Source: Staphylococcus arlettae
GTDB taxonomy: Bacteria > Bacillota > Bacilli > Staphylococcales > Staphylococcaceae
Reading direction: 5' to 3'
Assembly (NCBI RefSeq): GCF_002902345.1
Contig: NZ_PPQB01000005.1
Span: 105,537 to 169,536 of the forward strand
Length of the DNA stretch: 64,000 nt
Below the pieces are notes generated by a model, which was not told the origin of the DNA, ran no database searches, and saw nothing but the letters and a program-made list of their open reading frames with translations. This document shows positions 47,779-59,885 of the stretch, one piece after another (the first letter of the stretch is position 1; every line of letters starts with the position of its first letter). The position numbers and the translations under genes are program-made.

Positions 47779-49071
47779 ATGACAAAACATGAACAAATTT
47801 TATCATATATTGAATCTTTATCTGTGGGCCAAAAAATATCTGTACGTAAAATTGCTAAAGATCTAGAAGTTTCTGAAGGCACAGCCTATAGAGCGATTAA
47901 AGATGCTGGTCAAATTGGATTGGTAGCTACAATTGACCGTGTAGGCACTGTAAGAATTGAAAAAAAGAATAGAGAAGAAATTGAACAACTTACATTTAGT
48001 GAGATTGTTAAAATTATAGATGGACAAGTATTAGGTGGGAGAAATGGCTTAATTAAGACATTAACTAAATTTGCTATAGGCGCTATGGAGTTAAATGATG
48101 TTGTGAAATATTTGAGTCCCCACACTTTACTTATAGTAGGTAACCGTAAAGATGTACAATTAGAAGCATTAAAACGAGGTAGTGCTGTATTAATTACAGG
48201 CGGCTTTACTACTACTAATGACATTATTAAATATGCAGATGAGCATGATTTACCAATTATTTCTTCAAATTATGACTCATATTTAGTTGCTAATATTATT
48301 AATAGGGCAATGTACAACCAAATGATACGTAAAGAGATCTTAGTAGTAGATGACATTGTTAAACCTATCGATGATACTACTGTACTTTTTGATGATATGA
48401 CATTGACTGAATATAAAATCAAAGCGCAAGCTACTGGACATTCAAGATTTCCGATAATTGATGAAGAATGGAAACTTGTAGGCATTGTAACAAGCAAAGA
48501 AATCATCAATATGCAGGATGAAGATACGTTAGCAACATTTATGACAAAGTCCCCAATTAATGTGCAATTATCAACTACAATCGCTAACTGTGCACATATC
48601 ATGATTTGGGAAGGTATTGAATTATTACCAGTAACGACAATAAGTAAAAAGCTTATTGGTGTTATAACTAGAGAAGATGTACTAAAATCAATGCAATTAA
48701 TTGGAAGACAACCACAAGTCGGGGAAACCATTAACGATCAAATTGCCAAACATATAACGATTTCAAATGATATTATACAAGTAACAACTACACCTTTACT
48801 GACTGATCAATTTGGCATGTTAAGTAAAGCTGTATTCGTTGCAATAATAGAAGAAACTGTGCGTTATGAAATGCGTAAGTATAAAAAAATTGAAGTAATG
48901 ATAGAGAGCTTGAATATTTTTTATATCAAAACTGTTCAAATTGAATCTGAAATTGACGTGCATTATGATATGTTAGATGTGGGTAGAAATTTTGCAAAAT
49001 TAGAAGTAACTATGAAAAACGGCGCTCAAAATGTCGCTAAAGCGATGATTATGTGCCAAATTATAGATTAA
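47779..49071 (+). CDS. ytoI: CBS/DRTGG/hotdog multidomain regulator, YtoI-like
   Basis: A 430-residue protein with four modules. An N-terminal winged-helix DNA-binding region (about 1-60, KISVRKIAKDLEVSEGTAYRAIKDA) is followed by a DRTGG-type domain (about 70-185), two CBS modules (about 190-310, GHSRFPIIDEEWKLVGIVTSKE and LLPVTTISKKLIGVITREDV) that usually bind adenine nucleotides, and a C-terminal hotdog thioesterase-like domain (about 320-430). The layout matches Bacillus YtoI, of unknown function. It is probably a transcription factor sensing a nucleotide and perhaps an acyl-CoA ligand. nrnA follows after 45 bases. Confidence 0.87.
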   Translation: MTKHEQILSYIESLSVGQKISVRKIAKDLEVSEGTAYRAIKDAGQIGLVATIDRVGTVRIEKKNREEIEQLTFSEIVKIIDGQVLGGRNGLIKTLTKFAIGAMELNDVVKYLSPHTLLIVGNRKDVQLEALKRGSAVLITGGFTTTNDIIKYADEHDLPIISSNYDSYLVANIINRAMYNQMIRKEILVVDDIVKPIDDTTVLFDDMTLTEYKIKAQATGHSRFPIIDEEWKLVGIVTSKEIINMQDEDTLATFMTKSPINVQLSTTIANCAHIMIWEGIELLPVTTISKKLIGVITREDVLKSMQLIGRQPQVGETINDQIAKHITISNDIIQVTTTPLLTDQFGMLSKAVFVAIIEETVRYEMRKYKKIEVMIESLNIFYIKTVQIESEIDVHYDMLDVGRNFAKLEVTMKNGAQNVAKAMIMCQIID

Positions 49072-49116
49072 TATATAACTATTACGACGTTTGAAAATGA
49101 AAGGAATAGATAGCAT

Positions 49117-50052
49117 ATGGAAGCAATTAAAAACGAAATTATGAATGAAATAGAGAAATATGAAACAGTTATCATACATCGACATGTAAGACCAGATCCA
49201 GATGCTTATGGTTCCCAGTTAGGATTAAAAGGATATTTACAAGCTAAGTTTCCAACTAAACAAATATATGCCGTTGGTGAAAGCGAGCCATCATTAGACT
49301 TTATCGGTACATTTGATGACATTAATGATAGTACATATGAAGGTGCGCTAGTTATAGTATGTGATACAGCAAATTCACCACGCATTAGTGATTCACGTTT
49401 CAGTTTAGGTGAAAAACTCATCAAAATTGATCACCATCCAGCAATTGACCAATATGGTGATATTAATTTCGTTAATGTGCAAGCATCATCAACGAGTGAA
49501 ATTATTACTGATTTTATTATACATTTTAACGATTTAACCATTATAGATGAGACTGTAGCAAGACTATTATACATTGGAATTGTTGGAGACACGGGGCGCT
49601 TTTTATTCAATAATACGACGCCTCATACGCTTGAGATTGCTAGTGAATTATTGAAATTCCCATTTAATCATAATGATGAATTAAATCAACTTGCAGAAAA
49701 AGAACCAAGTTTATTACCATTCCAAGGTTATGTCTTACAAAATTTTCAGTTGAATGATAAAGGATTTTGTAAGGTAATAATTACTAGTGACGTGTTAGAA
49801 ACATTCGACATTGCACCGAATGAAGCCTCTCTATTTGTTAATACTATTGCAGATATAAAAGGTTTGAAAATTTGGTTGTTTGCGGTAGATGAAGGTGAGG
49901 AAATAAGATGTCGCATTCGCTCGAAAGGCATTGTGATTAATGATGTCGCTAGTGATTTTGGCGGTGGCGGCCATCCCAATGCATCTGGAGTATCTGTAGA
50001 TAGTTGGGAGACATTCGAACACTTGGCAAATGCGCTAAATAAAAAACTGTAG
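49117..50052 (+). CDS. nrnA: NrnA-type DHH oligoribonuclease / pAp phosphatase
   Basis: A 311-residue DHH/DHHA1 phosphoesterase that degrades nanoRNA, pAp and in some species c-di-AMP breakdown products. The metal-binding motifs are [14 protein letters not shown] near residues 21-34, [21 protein letters not shown] (the DHH motif) and GDTGRF; the DHHA1 domain ends in the RNA-binding [12 protein letters not shown]. Length is normal. It lies 45 bases after ytoI and 18 bases before dnaE, so it is probably co-transcribed with dnaE, as in Bacillus. AAAGGA precedes the ATG. Confidence 0.94.
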   Translation: MEAIKNEIMNEIEKYETVIIHRHVRPDPDAYGSQLGLKGYLQAKFPTKQIYAVGESEPSLDFIGTFDDINDSTYEGALVIVCDTANSPRISDSRFSLGEKLIKIDHHPAIDQYGDINFVNVQASSTSEIITDFIIHFNDLTIIDETVARLLYIGIVGDTGRFLFNNTTPHTLEIASELLKFPFNHNDELNQLAEKEPSLLPFQGYVLQNFQLNDKGFCKVIITSDVLETFDIAPNEASLFVNTIADIKGLKIWLFAVDEGEEIRCRIRSKGIVINDVASDFGGGGHPNASGVSVDSWETFEHLANALNKKL

Positions 50053-50070
50053 GAGTAGAGGTGAAATCAA

Positions 50071-53000
50071 ATGGTTGCGCATTTAAATATTCATTCGGCA
50101 TATGATTTATTAAATTCGAGTTTAAAAATATCCGATGCCGTATCAAAGGCAACTAAAGAAGGGTATTCGGCTTTAGCAATTACTGATACGAATGTATTGT
50201 ATGCGTACCCTCAATTTTACGATGCCTGTGTAAAAGCAAACATTAAACCTATATTTGGTATGACCATTTGGTTAACTGATGGATTAACTACTACGGAAAC
50301 GGTATTGTTAGCACGCAATAACCAAGGGCTAACTGACTTATTAAAACTGTCATCTGCTGTTAAGATGAAAGAAAGAACTGAAACTACAATTGAATGGCTA
50401 CAAAAATATGCAGCTGATTTAGTTATTATTTTTAAAAGCATTACCGATGAGCATCAGGTGTTGTTGGAAGCTTTTGCTGACCATGATATGGTTTATGTTG
50501 ATCATCAAAGTGAACAGGTTACTGATATCCCTGCAGTATGGATACAAAGTGCTAATTACTTAAACGAAGAAGACGCTTCAACTATTCGTGCCTTACACGC
50601 AATTCGTGATAATACAAAGTTAGACTTAGTAAATGAAGCGCCAAATTATCACTCACATTTGTTTAGTACTTCTGAACATCTTGAGCTTGATGTGACAACT
50701 GAACAATTAGAAAGAACTGAAGAAATCGCCCAGCAATGTACAGCTAATCTATCGTATCATCAATCATTGTTGCCCAAATTTAAAACGCCAAATGGTATGG
50801 ATTCTAAAGCATATTTACTGCAACAATTACAAGAAAATTTAGCTGCGTATGACTTAACACATCAAACCGCTTATGTTGAACGATTGCACTATGAATACGA
50901 CATTATTACCAACATGGGATTTGAAGATTATTTTTTAATTGTGAGTGATTTGATACAATTTGCGAAAAATAATGATGTCTTAGTAGGACCAGGTCGTGGT
51001 TCTGCAGCGGGCTCTTTAGTTAGTTATTTGTTAGGAATTACTAACATTGATCCGATTAAGTATAATTTATTATTCGAACGATTTTTAAATCCTGAACGTG
51101 TGACTATGCCTGATATTGATATTGATTTTGAAGATACTAAACGTGAACGTGTTATACAATATGTTCAAGAAAAGTATGGAGAAATGCACGTTGCAGGTAT
51201 AGTTACGTTCGGTCATTTATTAGCTCGGGCAGTGGCTAGAGATGTTGGAAGAATAATGGGCTTTGAAGATGTCACATTAAATGAAGTATCTAAATTAATA
51301 CCTCATAAATTAGGTATTACATTGGATGAGGCGTATCAGAATAGTGATTTTAAATCATTTGTCCATAGAAATCATAGACATGAACAATGGTTTGACATTT
51401 GTAAAAAACTAGAAGGTTTACCTCGCCATACTTCAACGCATGCTGCTGGTATTATTATTAATGATCAACCCCTTTATGATTTTGCACCATTAACTATGGG
51501 GGATACTGGAGTATTGACTCAATGGACAATGACCGAAGTCGAACGTATAGGTTTACTTAAAATTGACTTTTTAGGGTTAAGAAACTTGTCTATTATTCAC
51601 CAAATTACAAAGCAAGTTAAGTATGATTTAAATATTGATATTAATATTGAAGCACTTCCTTTTAATGATAGTGCTGTATTTAAATTGCTTTCAAGTGGGG
51701 ATACAACAGGAATTTTCCAACTAGAGTCAGATGGTATTCGTAATGTATTAAAAAAATTACAACCGGAGCATTTTGAAGATATAGTTGCAGTGACATCATT
51801 ATATCGTCCAGGACCAATGGAAGAAATACCAACATATATCTCACGTCGGCATAATCCTGCCAAGGTACAATATTTACATCCGGACTTACAGCCCATATTA
51901 CAAAATACTTATGGTGTTATAATATATCAGGAACAGATTATGCAAATAGCTAGTAAATTCGCTGGGTTTAATTATGGTGAAGCGGACATTTTACGACGTG
52001 CTATGAGTAAAAAGAATCGTGCAGTACTGGAAAATGAGAGACAGCATTTTATCGAAGGGGCACTGCAAAAAGGTTACCCACAAGAACTTAGTACACAAAT
52101 ATTTGATTTAATATTAAAGTTTGCGGATTATGGATTTGCTCGTGCGCACGCAGTCAGTTACTCAAAAATTGCCTATATTATGACTTATTTAAAAGCCCAT
52201 TATCCTACTTATTTTTATGCTAATATTTTAAGTAATACAATTGGCAGTGAAAATAAGACCGCCTCAATTATTGATGAAGCAAAACACCAACGTTTGAACA
52301 TTAAGCCACCACACATTAATTTGAGTCACTGGTTTTATAAAGCTACTTCTGAAGGTATTTATTTATCACTTGGCGCTATTAAAGGCGTGGGTTATCAGAG
52401 TGTTAAGTTGATTGTTGAAGAAAGAAAACAGCGTGGTAATTTTAAAGACTTCATAGATTTTGCTCGACGCATACCGCAAAGAATTAAATCACGCAAACTA
52501 CTTGAAGCACTTATATTAGTAGGCGCATTTGATGAATTTGGTAAAAATAGAGCGACGTTGCTACAAACGATTGATCATGTGATTGATAGCTCTTCTAGTA
52601 TAGAACAAGACGATTTTATTTTTGATGTACTTACACCTAAAACGTCATATGAAGAAACGGAAGAACTTGCTGATAAGGTATTAAGTGATTATGAAAAAGA
52701 ATATTTAGGTTTCTATGTGTCGCAACATCCAGTTGAAAAATACTTTGAGCAAAAGCAATATTTAGGTATTTATAAATTGAGAAATGCGAGCAATAGATCA
52801 CCAATTTTAATTCAAGTAGATACTATTAAAAAAATACGTACAAAAAATGGTCAAAATATGGCATTTCTAACATTAAATGATGGTGTTACAACTATTGATG
52901 GTGTAATGTTTCCCGATACATTTAAAAAGTATGAATTTGATTTAGTAGAAGACCAAATGTTTATCGTCAATGGTAAATTTGATACAAGAAACAATAAGCA

Positions 53001-53262
53001 ACAATTGATTGTTAATGAAGTGCTAGATGTAGTGAACTATGAACAAACGGTTATCGCTCAAGCTACTCAAATCGTGATAAGAGGTCAGTATGATATTGAC
53101 GAACTCAAAGCACAATTAAAATTACATGAGTCGAATAATATGCTACCAGTGAACTACTATAATGAAGCCCAATCAAGCATGAATAACCTTGGTTATATTG
53201 ATAAACAAAGTATAGAAACATTCATAGATAGTTTTTCGCCAAATGATGTCCGTATTATATAG
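50071..53262 (+). CDS. dnaE: DNA polymerase III alpha subunit DnaE
   Basis: The second replicative polymerase of low-GC Gram-positives, working with PolC mainly in lagging-strand primer extension. The 1063 residues comprise an N-terminal PHP domain (about 1-250), the palm and fingers with GPGRGSAAGSLVSYLLG (about 308-324) and the catalytic aspartates in MPDIDIDFED (about 346-355), a helix-hairpin-helix region, and an OB-fold near the C-terminus (about 910-990). There is no inserted exonuclease domain, which separates it from PolC. It follows nrnA by 18 bases with GTAGAGGTG as ribosome-binding site. Confidence 0.97.
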   Translation: MVAHLNIHSAYDLLNSSLKISDAVSKATKEGYSALAITDTNVLYAYPQFYDACVKANIKPIFGMTIWLTDGLTTTETVLLARNNQGLTDLLKLSSAVKMKERTETTIEWLQKYAADLVIIFKSITDEHQVLLEAFADHDMVYVDHQSEQVTDIPAVWIQSANYLNEEDASTIRALHAIRDNTKLDLVNEAPNYHSHLFSTSEHLELDVTTEQLERTEEIAQQCTANLSYHQSLLPKFKTPNGMDSKAYLLQQLQENLAAYDLTHQTAYVERLHYEYDIITNMGFEDYFLIVSDLIQFAKNNDVLVGPGRGSAAGSLVSYLLGITNIDPIKYNLLFERFLNPERVTMPDIDIDFEDTKRERVIQYVQEKYGEMHVAGIVTFGHLLARAVARDVGRIMGFEDVTLNEVSKLIPHKLGITLDEAYQNSDFKSFVHRNHRHEQWFDICKKLEGLPRHTSTHAAGIIINDQPLYDFAPLTMGDTGVLTQWTMTEVERIGLLKIDFLGLRNLSIIHQITKQVKYDLNIDINIEALPFNDSAVFKLLSSGDTTGIFQLESDGIRNVLKKLQPEHFEDIVAVTSLYRPGPMEEIPTYISRRHNPAKVQYLHPDLQPILQNTYGVIIYQEQIMQIASKFAGFNYGEADILRRAMSKKNRAVLENERQHFIEGALQKGYPQELSTQIFDLILKFADYGFARAHAVSYSKIAYIMTYLKAHYPTYFYANILSNTIGSENKTASIIDEAKHQRLNIKPPHINLSHWFYKATSEGIYLSLGAIKGVGYQSVKLIVEERKQRGNFKDFIDFARRIPQRIKSRKLLEALILVGAFDEFGKNRATLLQTIDHVIDSSSSIEQDDFIFDVLTPKTSYEETEELADKVLSDYEKEYLGFYVSQHPVEKYFEQKQYLGIYKLRNASNRSPILIQVDTIKKIRTKNGQNMAFLTLNDGVTTIDGVMFPDTFKKYEFDLVEDQMFIVNGKFDTRNNKQQLIVNEVLDVVNYEQTVIAQATQIVIRGQYDIDELKAQLKLHESNNMLPVNYYNEAQSSMNNLGYIDKQSIETFIDSFSPNDVRII

Positions 53263-53293
53263 CTTTTATACAACCTTGAATTATGGTATAGTG

Positions 53294-53330
53294 AACTGAT
53301 GATATATGGAATGTTATCATCAGTTTTTGC
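53294..53330 (+). terminator. dnaE terminator
   Basis: AACTGATGATA (53294-53304) pairs with TATCATCAGTT (53315-53325), followed by T5. The rest of the 227-base gap to the malic enzyme gene is very AT-rich and holds its undefined promoter. Confidence 0.88.
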
Positions 53331-53489
53331 TATTAGAACGTAAAAGGTAATGTTAAAGCATTTCCAAATTTGAGCATTTGCAAATAAACTGTTTTTTTAA
53401 AGAGTAATTAGTTGTAATATAGTATATAGTATAATAAAAATATATATAATATCTTTATAAATTACATAAATGTAAGGGGACGATATTAC

Positions 53490-54719
53490 ATGACATTAAG
53501 AGATGAAGCATTAGAAATGCACAAGCGTAATAAAGGGAAATTAGAAGTTAAATCTAAAGTCAAAGTTACTAATAAAGAAGAACTTAGTTTAGCATATTCA
53601 CCTGGTGTTGCTGAACCTTGTAAAGAAATACACGAGGATCCACGCAAAGTATTTGATTATACAATGAAAAGTAACACCGTAGCGGTGGTGACTGATGGTA
53701 CAGCAGTGTTAGGTTTAGGTGATATCGGCGCTGAAGCTAGCATTCCAGTTATGGAAGGAAAAGCTGTATTGTTTAAAAGTTTTTCTGGTGTAGATGGCGT
53801 TCCAATTGCTTTAAATACTACCGATACTGAAGAAATTATTAATACTGTAAAGTTATTAGAGCCAAACTATGGAGGTATTAACTTAGAAGATATTTCAGCG
53901 CCACGTTGCTTTGAAATTGAAGAACGTTTAAAAAAAGAAACGAAGATTCCAGTATTTCACGATGACCAACATGGTACTGCGATAGTAACAGTTGCAGGAT
54001 TAATTAATGCTTTACGCATTGTTGAAAAAGATCTTTCAGATATTAAAGTAGTATTAAATGGTGCTGGTGCAGCAGGTATTGCAATAGTAAAATTATTATA
54101 CTCTTATGGCGTGCATAATATGGTAATGTGTGATTCAAGAGGTGCTATATATGAAGGTAGAACATATGGCATGAATGATACGAAAGAATATGTCGCTAAA
54201 TGGACAAATAGAGATAAAACTGACGGTAAATTAGAAGATGTAATAGAAGATGCAGACGTCTTTATTGGTGTATCAGTAGCAGATTTATTATCTAAAGAGA
54301 TGGTTGAATCTATGGCAAAAGATCCTATTATTTTTGCTATGGCGAATCCAAATCCTGAAATCAACCCTGATGATGCCAAAGCAGCTGGTGCCAAAGTTAT
54401 AGGTACAGGCCGTTCTGATTTCCCAAATCAAATTAATAATGTATTAGCGTTCCCAGGTATATTTAGAGGTGCTTTAGATGTCGAAGCAACACATATCAAC
54501 GAAAAAATGAAGCAAGCTGCTGTTGAGGCGATTGCGAACTTAATTCAACCAAATGAATTAAACCCAGATTATTGTATTCCTGGCCCATTTGATAAGCGTG
54601 TTGCGCCATCAGTGGCAAGAGAAGTTGCAGTTGCTGCTATGGAATCTGGCGTTGCTAGAACTGAAGTTGACCCAGACGATATATATAACAAAACAATGTC
54701 GCTAACGGATTTAAATTAA
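53490..54719 (+). CDS. NAD(P)-dependent malic enzyme, short form
   Basis: Decarboxylates malate to pyruvate, linking the TCA cycle to pyruvate and NADPH. The 409 residues are the short bacterial form, about the size of B. subtilis YtsJ, without the phosphotransacetylase-like extension of longer enzymes. Motifs are SLAYSPGVAEPCKEI, VTDGTAVLGLGDIGA (active-site region), FHDDQHGTAIVTVAGL (metal site) and VVLNGAGAAGIAI (nucleotide binding, about 188-200). Its place just before accD is conserved and suggests supply of pyruvate and NADPH for fatty acid synthesis. GGGG precedes the ATG. Confidence 0.94.
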   Translation: MTLRDEALEMHKRNKGKLEVKSKVKVTNKEELSLAYSPGVAEPCKEIHEDPRKVFDYTMKSNTVAVVTDGTAVLGLGDIGAEASIPVMEGKAVLFKSFSGVDGVPIALNTTDTEEIINTVKLLEPNYGGINLEDISAPRCFEIEERLKKETKIPVFHDDQHGTAIVTVAGLINALRIVEKDLSDIKVVLNGAGAAGIAIVKLLYSYGVHNMVMCDSRGAIYEGRTYGMNDTKEYVAKWTNRDKTDGKLEDVIEDADVFIGVSVADLLSKEMVESMAKDPIIFAMANPNPEINPDDAKAAGAKVIGTGRSDFPNQINNVLAFPGIFRGALDVEATHINEKMKQAAVEAIANLIQPNELNPDYCIPGPFDKRVAPSVAREVAVAAMESGVARTEVDPDDIYNKTMSLTDLN

Positions 54720-54786
54720 ATCAAAGTAGACATAAATTGAAGTATAAATGGAGTGTAATTAACACTGGTTAAGTGGAGGTTTACCA

Positions 54787-55653
54787 ATGTTTAAGGATTT
54801 TTTCAATAGAAGTAGTAAAAAGAAAAAGTATGTAACAGTATCTGATTCTAAACAAAATGATGTGCCTGCAGGTATTATGACTAAGTGCCCGCAATGTAAA
54901 AAAATCATGTATACAAAAGAACTATCAGAAAATTTAAATGTATGTTTTAATTGTGACCATCATATTGCACTAACTGCATATAAAAGAATAGATGCAATTT
55001 CGGATGAAGGCACATTTACGGAATTTGACAAAGGTATGACCTCTGCAAATCCGCTTGATTTTCCAAGCTATGAAGAAAAATTGCAAAAAGACCAGCAAAA
55101 AACAGAATTAAATGAAGCAGTTGTTACCGGAACAGCTGAATTAGATGGTATGCCATTTGGCGTTGCAGTGATGGACGCAAGATTTAGAATGGGCAGTATG
55201 GGATCAGTAGTTGGTGAAAAAATATGCCGAATTATTGAATATTGTACTGAACATCGTATGCCATTTATTTTGTTCTCTGCAAGCGGCGGAGCAAGAATGC
55301 AAGAAGGTATCATTTCTTTAATGCAAATGGGTAAAACAAGTGTATCCTTAAAACGTCATTCAGAAGCTGGATTGTTATACATTTCTTATATTACTAATCC
55401 AACAACTGGTGGTGTGTCGGCGAGTTTTGCATCTGTTGGTGACATTAATATAGGAGAACCTAAAGCACTCATTGGATTCGCAGGTAGACGAGTAATTGAA
55501 CAAACGATTAATGAAAAATTACCGGATGATTTCCAAACAGCAGAATTTTTATTAGAGCACGGTCAATTAGATAAAGTGGTGCATCGAAAAGAAATGAAAG
55601 ATACACTTACCACGATATTAAAAATGCATCAAGAGGTGAAAACGAATGCTTGA
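54787..55653 (+). CDS. accD: Acetyl-CoA carboxylase carboxyltransferase beta subunit
   Basis: AccD, with AccA, transfers the carboxyl group from carboxybiotin to acetyl-CoA to make malonyl-CoA for fatty acid synthesis. The 288 residues carry a four-cysteine zinc ribbon (Cys34, Cys37, Cys53, Cys56 in KCPQCKKIM and CFNCDHH) and the crotonase-fold carboxyltransferase core with [25 protein letters not shown] and [19 protein letters not shown]. The end overlaps the accA start by 8 bases, which would keep the two subunits in balance. GTGGAGG precedes the ATG. Confidence 0.97.
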   Translation: MFKDFFNRSSKKKKYVTVSDSKQNDVPAGIMTKCPQCKKIMYTKELSENLNVCFNCDHHIALTAYKRIDAISDEGTFTEFDKGMTSANPLDFPSYEEKLQKDQQKTELNEAVVTGTAELDGMPFGVAVMDARFRMGSMGSVVGEKICRIIEYCTEHRMPFILFSASGGARMQEGIISLMQMGKTSVSLKRHSEAGLLYISYITNPTTGGVSASFASVGDINIGEPKALIGFAGRRVIEQTINEKLPDDFQTAEFLLEHGQLDKVVHRKEMKDTLTTILKMHQEVKTNA

Positions 55654-56590
55654 TTTTGAAAAGCCACTTTTTGAAATTAGAAATAAGATAGATTCATTAA
55701 AGGAATCGCAAGAGAAAAACGATGTCGACTTATCTGAAGAAATCGAAATGTTGGAAGCATCACTTGAGCGAGAAACAGAAAAAGTATATACAAATTTGAA
55801 GCCTTGGGATCGTGTGCAGTTAGCACGTTTACAAGAACGCCCGACATCTTTAGATTATATACCTTTAATCTTTGATTCATTTATCGAGTTACATGGTGAT
55901 CGTAATTTTAGAGATGACCCAGCCATGATAGGTGGTATAGGTTATTTAAACGGGCAAGCAGTAACAATTGTTGGTCAACAACGTGGGAAAGACACAAAAG
56001 ATAATATTTATCGCAACTTTGGCATGGCTCATCCAGAAGGTTATCGAAAAGCATTACGCTTAATGAAGCAAGCAGAAAAGTTCAATAGACCAATTATAAC
56101 TTTTATCGATACAAAAGGAGCTTATCCTGGTAAAGCTGCAGAAGAACGTGGTCAAAGTGAATCTATTGCTAAAAATTTAGTTGAAATGGCAGCATTAACA
56201 GTTCCAGTAATATCAATTGTCATTGGTGAAGGTGGTAGTGGAGGTGCTTTAGGATTAGGTATTTCTAATCGAGTGCTCATGCTTGAAAACAGTACGTACT
56301 CCGTTATTTCACCAGAGGGTGCTTCAGCATTATTATGGAAAGATAGCAACTTAGCTAAAATTGCAGCAGAGACAATGAAAATTACTGCCAAAGATTTACA
56401 AGAGTTAAATATTGCTGATGATGTTGTGGCAGAACCACTTGGTGGTGCACATCATGATGTATCAACGCAAGCAGCAAATATTAAAGCTAAATTTGAAAAT
56501 CATTTAGCTGCATTAAGTAACTTAGATGAACAAGCTTTAGTGCAAGATCGCTATGAAAAATTTAGAAATATTGGTTCGTTTAATGAATAG
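55646..56590 (+). CDS. accA: Acetyl-CoA carboxylase carboxyltransferase alpha subunit
   Basis: Partner subunit of AccD in the carboxyltransferase. The 314 residues begin with a helical region ([18 protein letters not shown]) and continue with the crotonase-like core: [62 protein letters not shown] and [16 protein letters not shown] with [14 protein letters not shown]. Its ATG lies within the last codons of accD, preceded by GAGGTG. A perfect inverted repeat follows the stop. Confidence 0.97.
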   Translation: MLDFEKPLFEIRNKIDSLKESQEKNDVDLSEEIEMLEASLERETEKVYTNLKPWDRVQLARLQERPTSLDYIPLIFDSFIELHGDRNFRDDPAMIGGIGYLNGQAVTIVGQQRGKDTKDNIYRNFGMAHPEGYRKALRLMKQAEKFNRPIITFIDTKGAYPGKAAEERGQSESIAKNLVEMAALTVPVISIVIGEGGSGGALGLGISNRVLMLENSTYSVISPEGASALLWKDSNLAKIAAETMKITAKDLQELNIADDVVAEPLGGAHHDVSTQAANIKAKFENHLAALSNLDEQALVQDRYEKFRNIGSFNE

Positions 56591-57883
<1,293 letters not shown>

Positions 57884-57903
57884 CTATTTGGGAGGCATTT
57901 ACA

Positions 57904-59664
57904 ATGAGAAAAACAAAAATTGTTTGTACTATTGGACCAGCATCTGAATCAGAAGAGATGTTAGAAAAACTAATGAAAGCAGGAATGAACGTTGCAAGAC
58001 TGAACTTTTCACATGGTGATCACGCAGAGCATCAAGCTAGAATCGATTCAATTCGCAGAGTATCAAAACGTTTAGGTAAAACTGTAGCAATTTTATTAGA
58101 CACAAAAGGTCCTGAAATCCGTACACACAACATGAAGAATGGTGGCATCGAATTAGAAAAAGGTACTGAAGTTATTGTTAGTATGACTGAAGTAGAAGGT
58201 ACACCAGAAAAATTCTCAGTAACGTATGATAATCTTATTAATGATGTCGACGAAGGTTCATATATTCTATTAGATGATGGTTTAATTGAATTACAGGTAA
58301 AACAAATTAATAAAGATCAAAATGAAGTAGTTTGTGATGTGTTAAACACTGGCGAACTTAAAAATAAAAAAGGCGTTAACTTACCAGGTGTTAAAGTTAA
58401 TTTACCAGGTATTACAGACAAAGATGCAGAAGACATTGTATTCGGTATCCAACAAGAAGTTGACTTTATCGCTGCAAGTTTTGTGCGCCGTCCAAGTGAT
58501 GTATTAGATATCCGTAAATTACTTGAAGATAATAACAATGAAACAATCAGCATTATTCCAAAAATTGAAAACCAAGAAGGTATCGATAATATCGAAGCGA
58601 TTCTTGAAGTTTCTGATGGTTTAATGGTTGCACGTGGTGATATGGGTGTTGAAATCCCACCTGAATCAGTACCAATGGTGCAAAAAGACTTAATTAGAAA
58701 ATGTAATAAATTAGGTAAACCAGTTATTACTGCAACGCAAATGTTAGATTCAATGCAACGTAACCCACGTGCTACAAGAGCAGAAGCTAGTGACGTAGCA
58801 AATGCTATCTATGATGGTACAGATGCAGTAATGTTATCTGGAGAAACTGCAGCTGGTTCTTATCCAGAAGAAGCTGTTAAAACAATGAGAAATATTGCGG
58901 TTTCAGCTGAAGCAGCACAAGACTACAAAAAATTACTTTCTGACCGTACCAAATTAGTACAAACGTCATTAGTTAATGCTATCGGTGTTTCTGTGGCACA
59001 CACTGCTTTAAACTTAAATGTAAAAGCAATTGTTGCTGCAACTGAAAGTGGTTCAACAGCACGTACAATTTCTAAATATCGTCCTAAATCAGACATTATT
59101 GCTGTAACTCCAAAAGGATCTACAGCTCGTCAGTGTGCTTTAGTATGGGGCGTTTATCCTGTAGTTAAAGAAGGACGTAAAACAACTGATGCATTATTAA
59201 ATAATGCAGTTGCTACTGCAGTTGAAACTGAACGCGTAAATAATGGTGACTTAATTATTATTACTGCAGGTGTACCAACTGGTGAACAAGGTACTACTAA
59301 TATGATGAAATTACACTTAATAGGCGATGAAATTGCAAGTGGTCAAGGTATTGGTAGAAACTCAGTAGTTGGACATACATTGGTAGTTAATAGTGCAAGT
59401 GATTTAGAAGGTAAAGATTTGTCTGATAAAATCATTGTAACGAAATCTGTAGATGAAACATTAGTACCTTATATAGAGAATGCTATTGGTTTAATTACAG
59501 AAGAAAATGGTATTACTTCACCTAGTGCGATTATTGGTTTAGAAAAAGGAATCCCAACAATTGTAGGTGTTGACAATGCAACTACTGAAATTCAAGATGA
59601 TGCATTTGTTACTGTAGATGCGAACCAAGGTAAACTTTTTGAAGGTTACGCAAACGTACTATAA
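57904..59664 (+). CDS. pyk: Pyruvate kinase with C-terminal PEP-utilising-type domain
   Basis: Pyk makes pyruvate and ATP from PEP. The 586 residues contain the catalytic barrel ([43 protein letters not shown] and the [12 protein letters not shown] region), the regulatory C domain (about 350-470), and an additional domain of about 110 residues at the C-terminus resembling the PEP-utiliser mobile domain ([19 protein letters not shown] through [14 protein letters not shown]). This extra domain is normal in Bacillus and Staphylococcus pyruvate kinases. GGGAGG precedes the ATG. It is second in the pfkA-pyk operon. Confidence 0.98.
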   Translation: MRKTKIVCTIGPASESEEMLEKLMKAGMNVARLNFSHGDHAEHQARIDSIRRVSKRLGKTVAILLDTKGPEIRTHNMKNGGIELEKGTEVIVSMTEVEGTPEKFSVTYDNLINDVDEGSYILLDDGLIELQVKQINKDQNEVVCDVLNTGELKNKKGVNLPGVKVNLPGITDKDAEDIVFGIQQEVDFIAASFVRRPSDVLDIRKLLEDNNNETISIIPKIENQEGIDNIEAILEVSDGLMVARGDMGVEIPPESVPMVQKDLIRKCNKLGKPVITATQMLDSMQRNPRATRAEASDVANAIYDGTDAVMLSGETAAGSYPEEAVKTMRNIAVSAEAAQDYKKLLSDRTKLVQTSLVNAIGVSVAHTALNLNVKAIVAATESGSTARTISKYRPKSDIIAVTPKGSTARQCALVWGVYPVVKEGRKTTDALLNNAVATAVETERVNNGDLIIITAGVPTGEQGTTNMMKLHLIGDEIASGQGIGRNSVVGHTLVVNSASDLEGKDLSDKIIVTKSVDETLVPYIENAIGLITEENGITSPSAIIGLEKGIPTIVGVDNATTEIQDDAFVTVDANQGKLFEGYANVL

Positions 59665-59708
59665 TTAACAATTAATTAAGAGAAAAATTGAGTTGAAAGC
59701 TCATACTG

Positions 59709-59751
59709 AAAAACGACTAATCCGTTTAAATGCGGATTAGTCGTTTTTTTA
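59709..59751 (+). terminator. pfkA-pyk terminator
   Basis: AAAAACGACTAATCCG (59709-59724) pairs with CGGATTAGTCGTTTTT (59733-59748), followed by T-rich sequence. The ACTAATCC core is shared with the intergenic repeat hairpins. Confidence 0.93.
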
Positions 59752-59833
59752 TTAAATATTATATTTATGTTGAAAATTGTCTTGTTGCACATGTACATAG
59801 ACTTATTAATTAAAGTAGGGACTGTACAAAAAC

Positions 59834-59873
59834 CCCCTATACTTAGACCAAACATAAGATCTAAGTATAGGGG
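59834..59873 (-). terminator. Terminator of the amino-acid permease gene
   Basis: 14-bp arms 59834-59847 and 59860-59873; on the minus strand GGGGG is followed by TTTTT. Confidence 0.9.
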
Positions 59874-59885
59874 ACAAATTATAAT

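Noticed and set aside
54720..54786. FapR operator before accD
   Set aside because: No close match to the FapR consensus in the gap; only AT-rich sequence is seen.
59709..59751. Third copy of the intergenic repeat at the pyk terminator
   Set aside because: Only the ACTAATCC/GGATTAGT stem core is shared; the rest of the element is absent.
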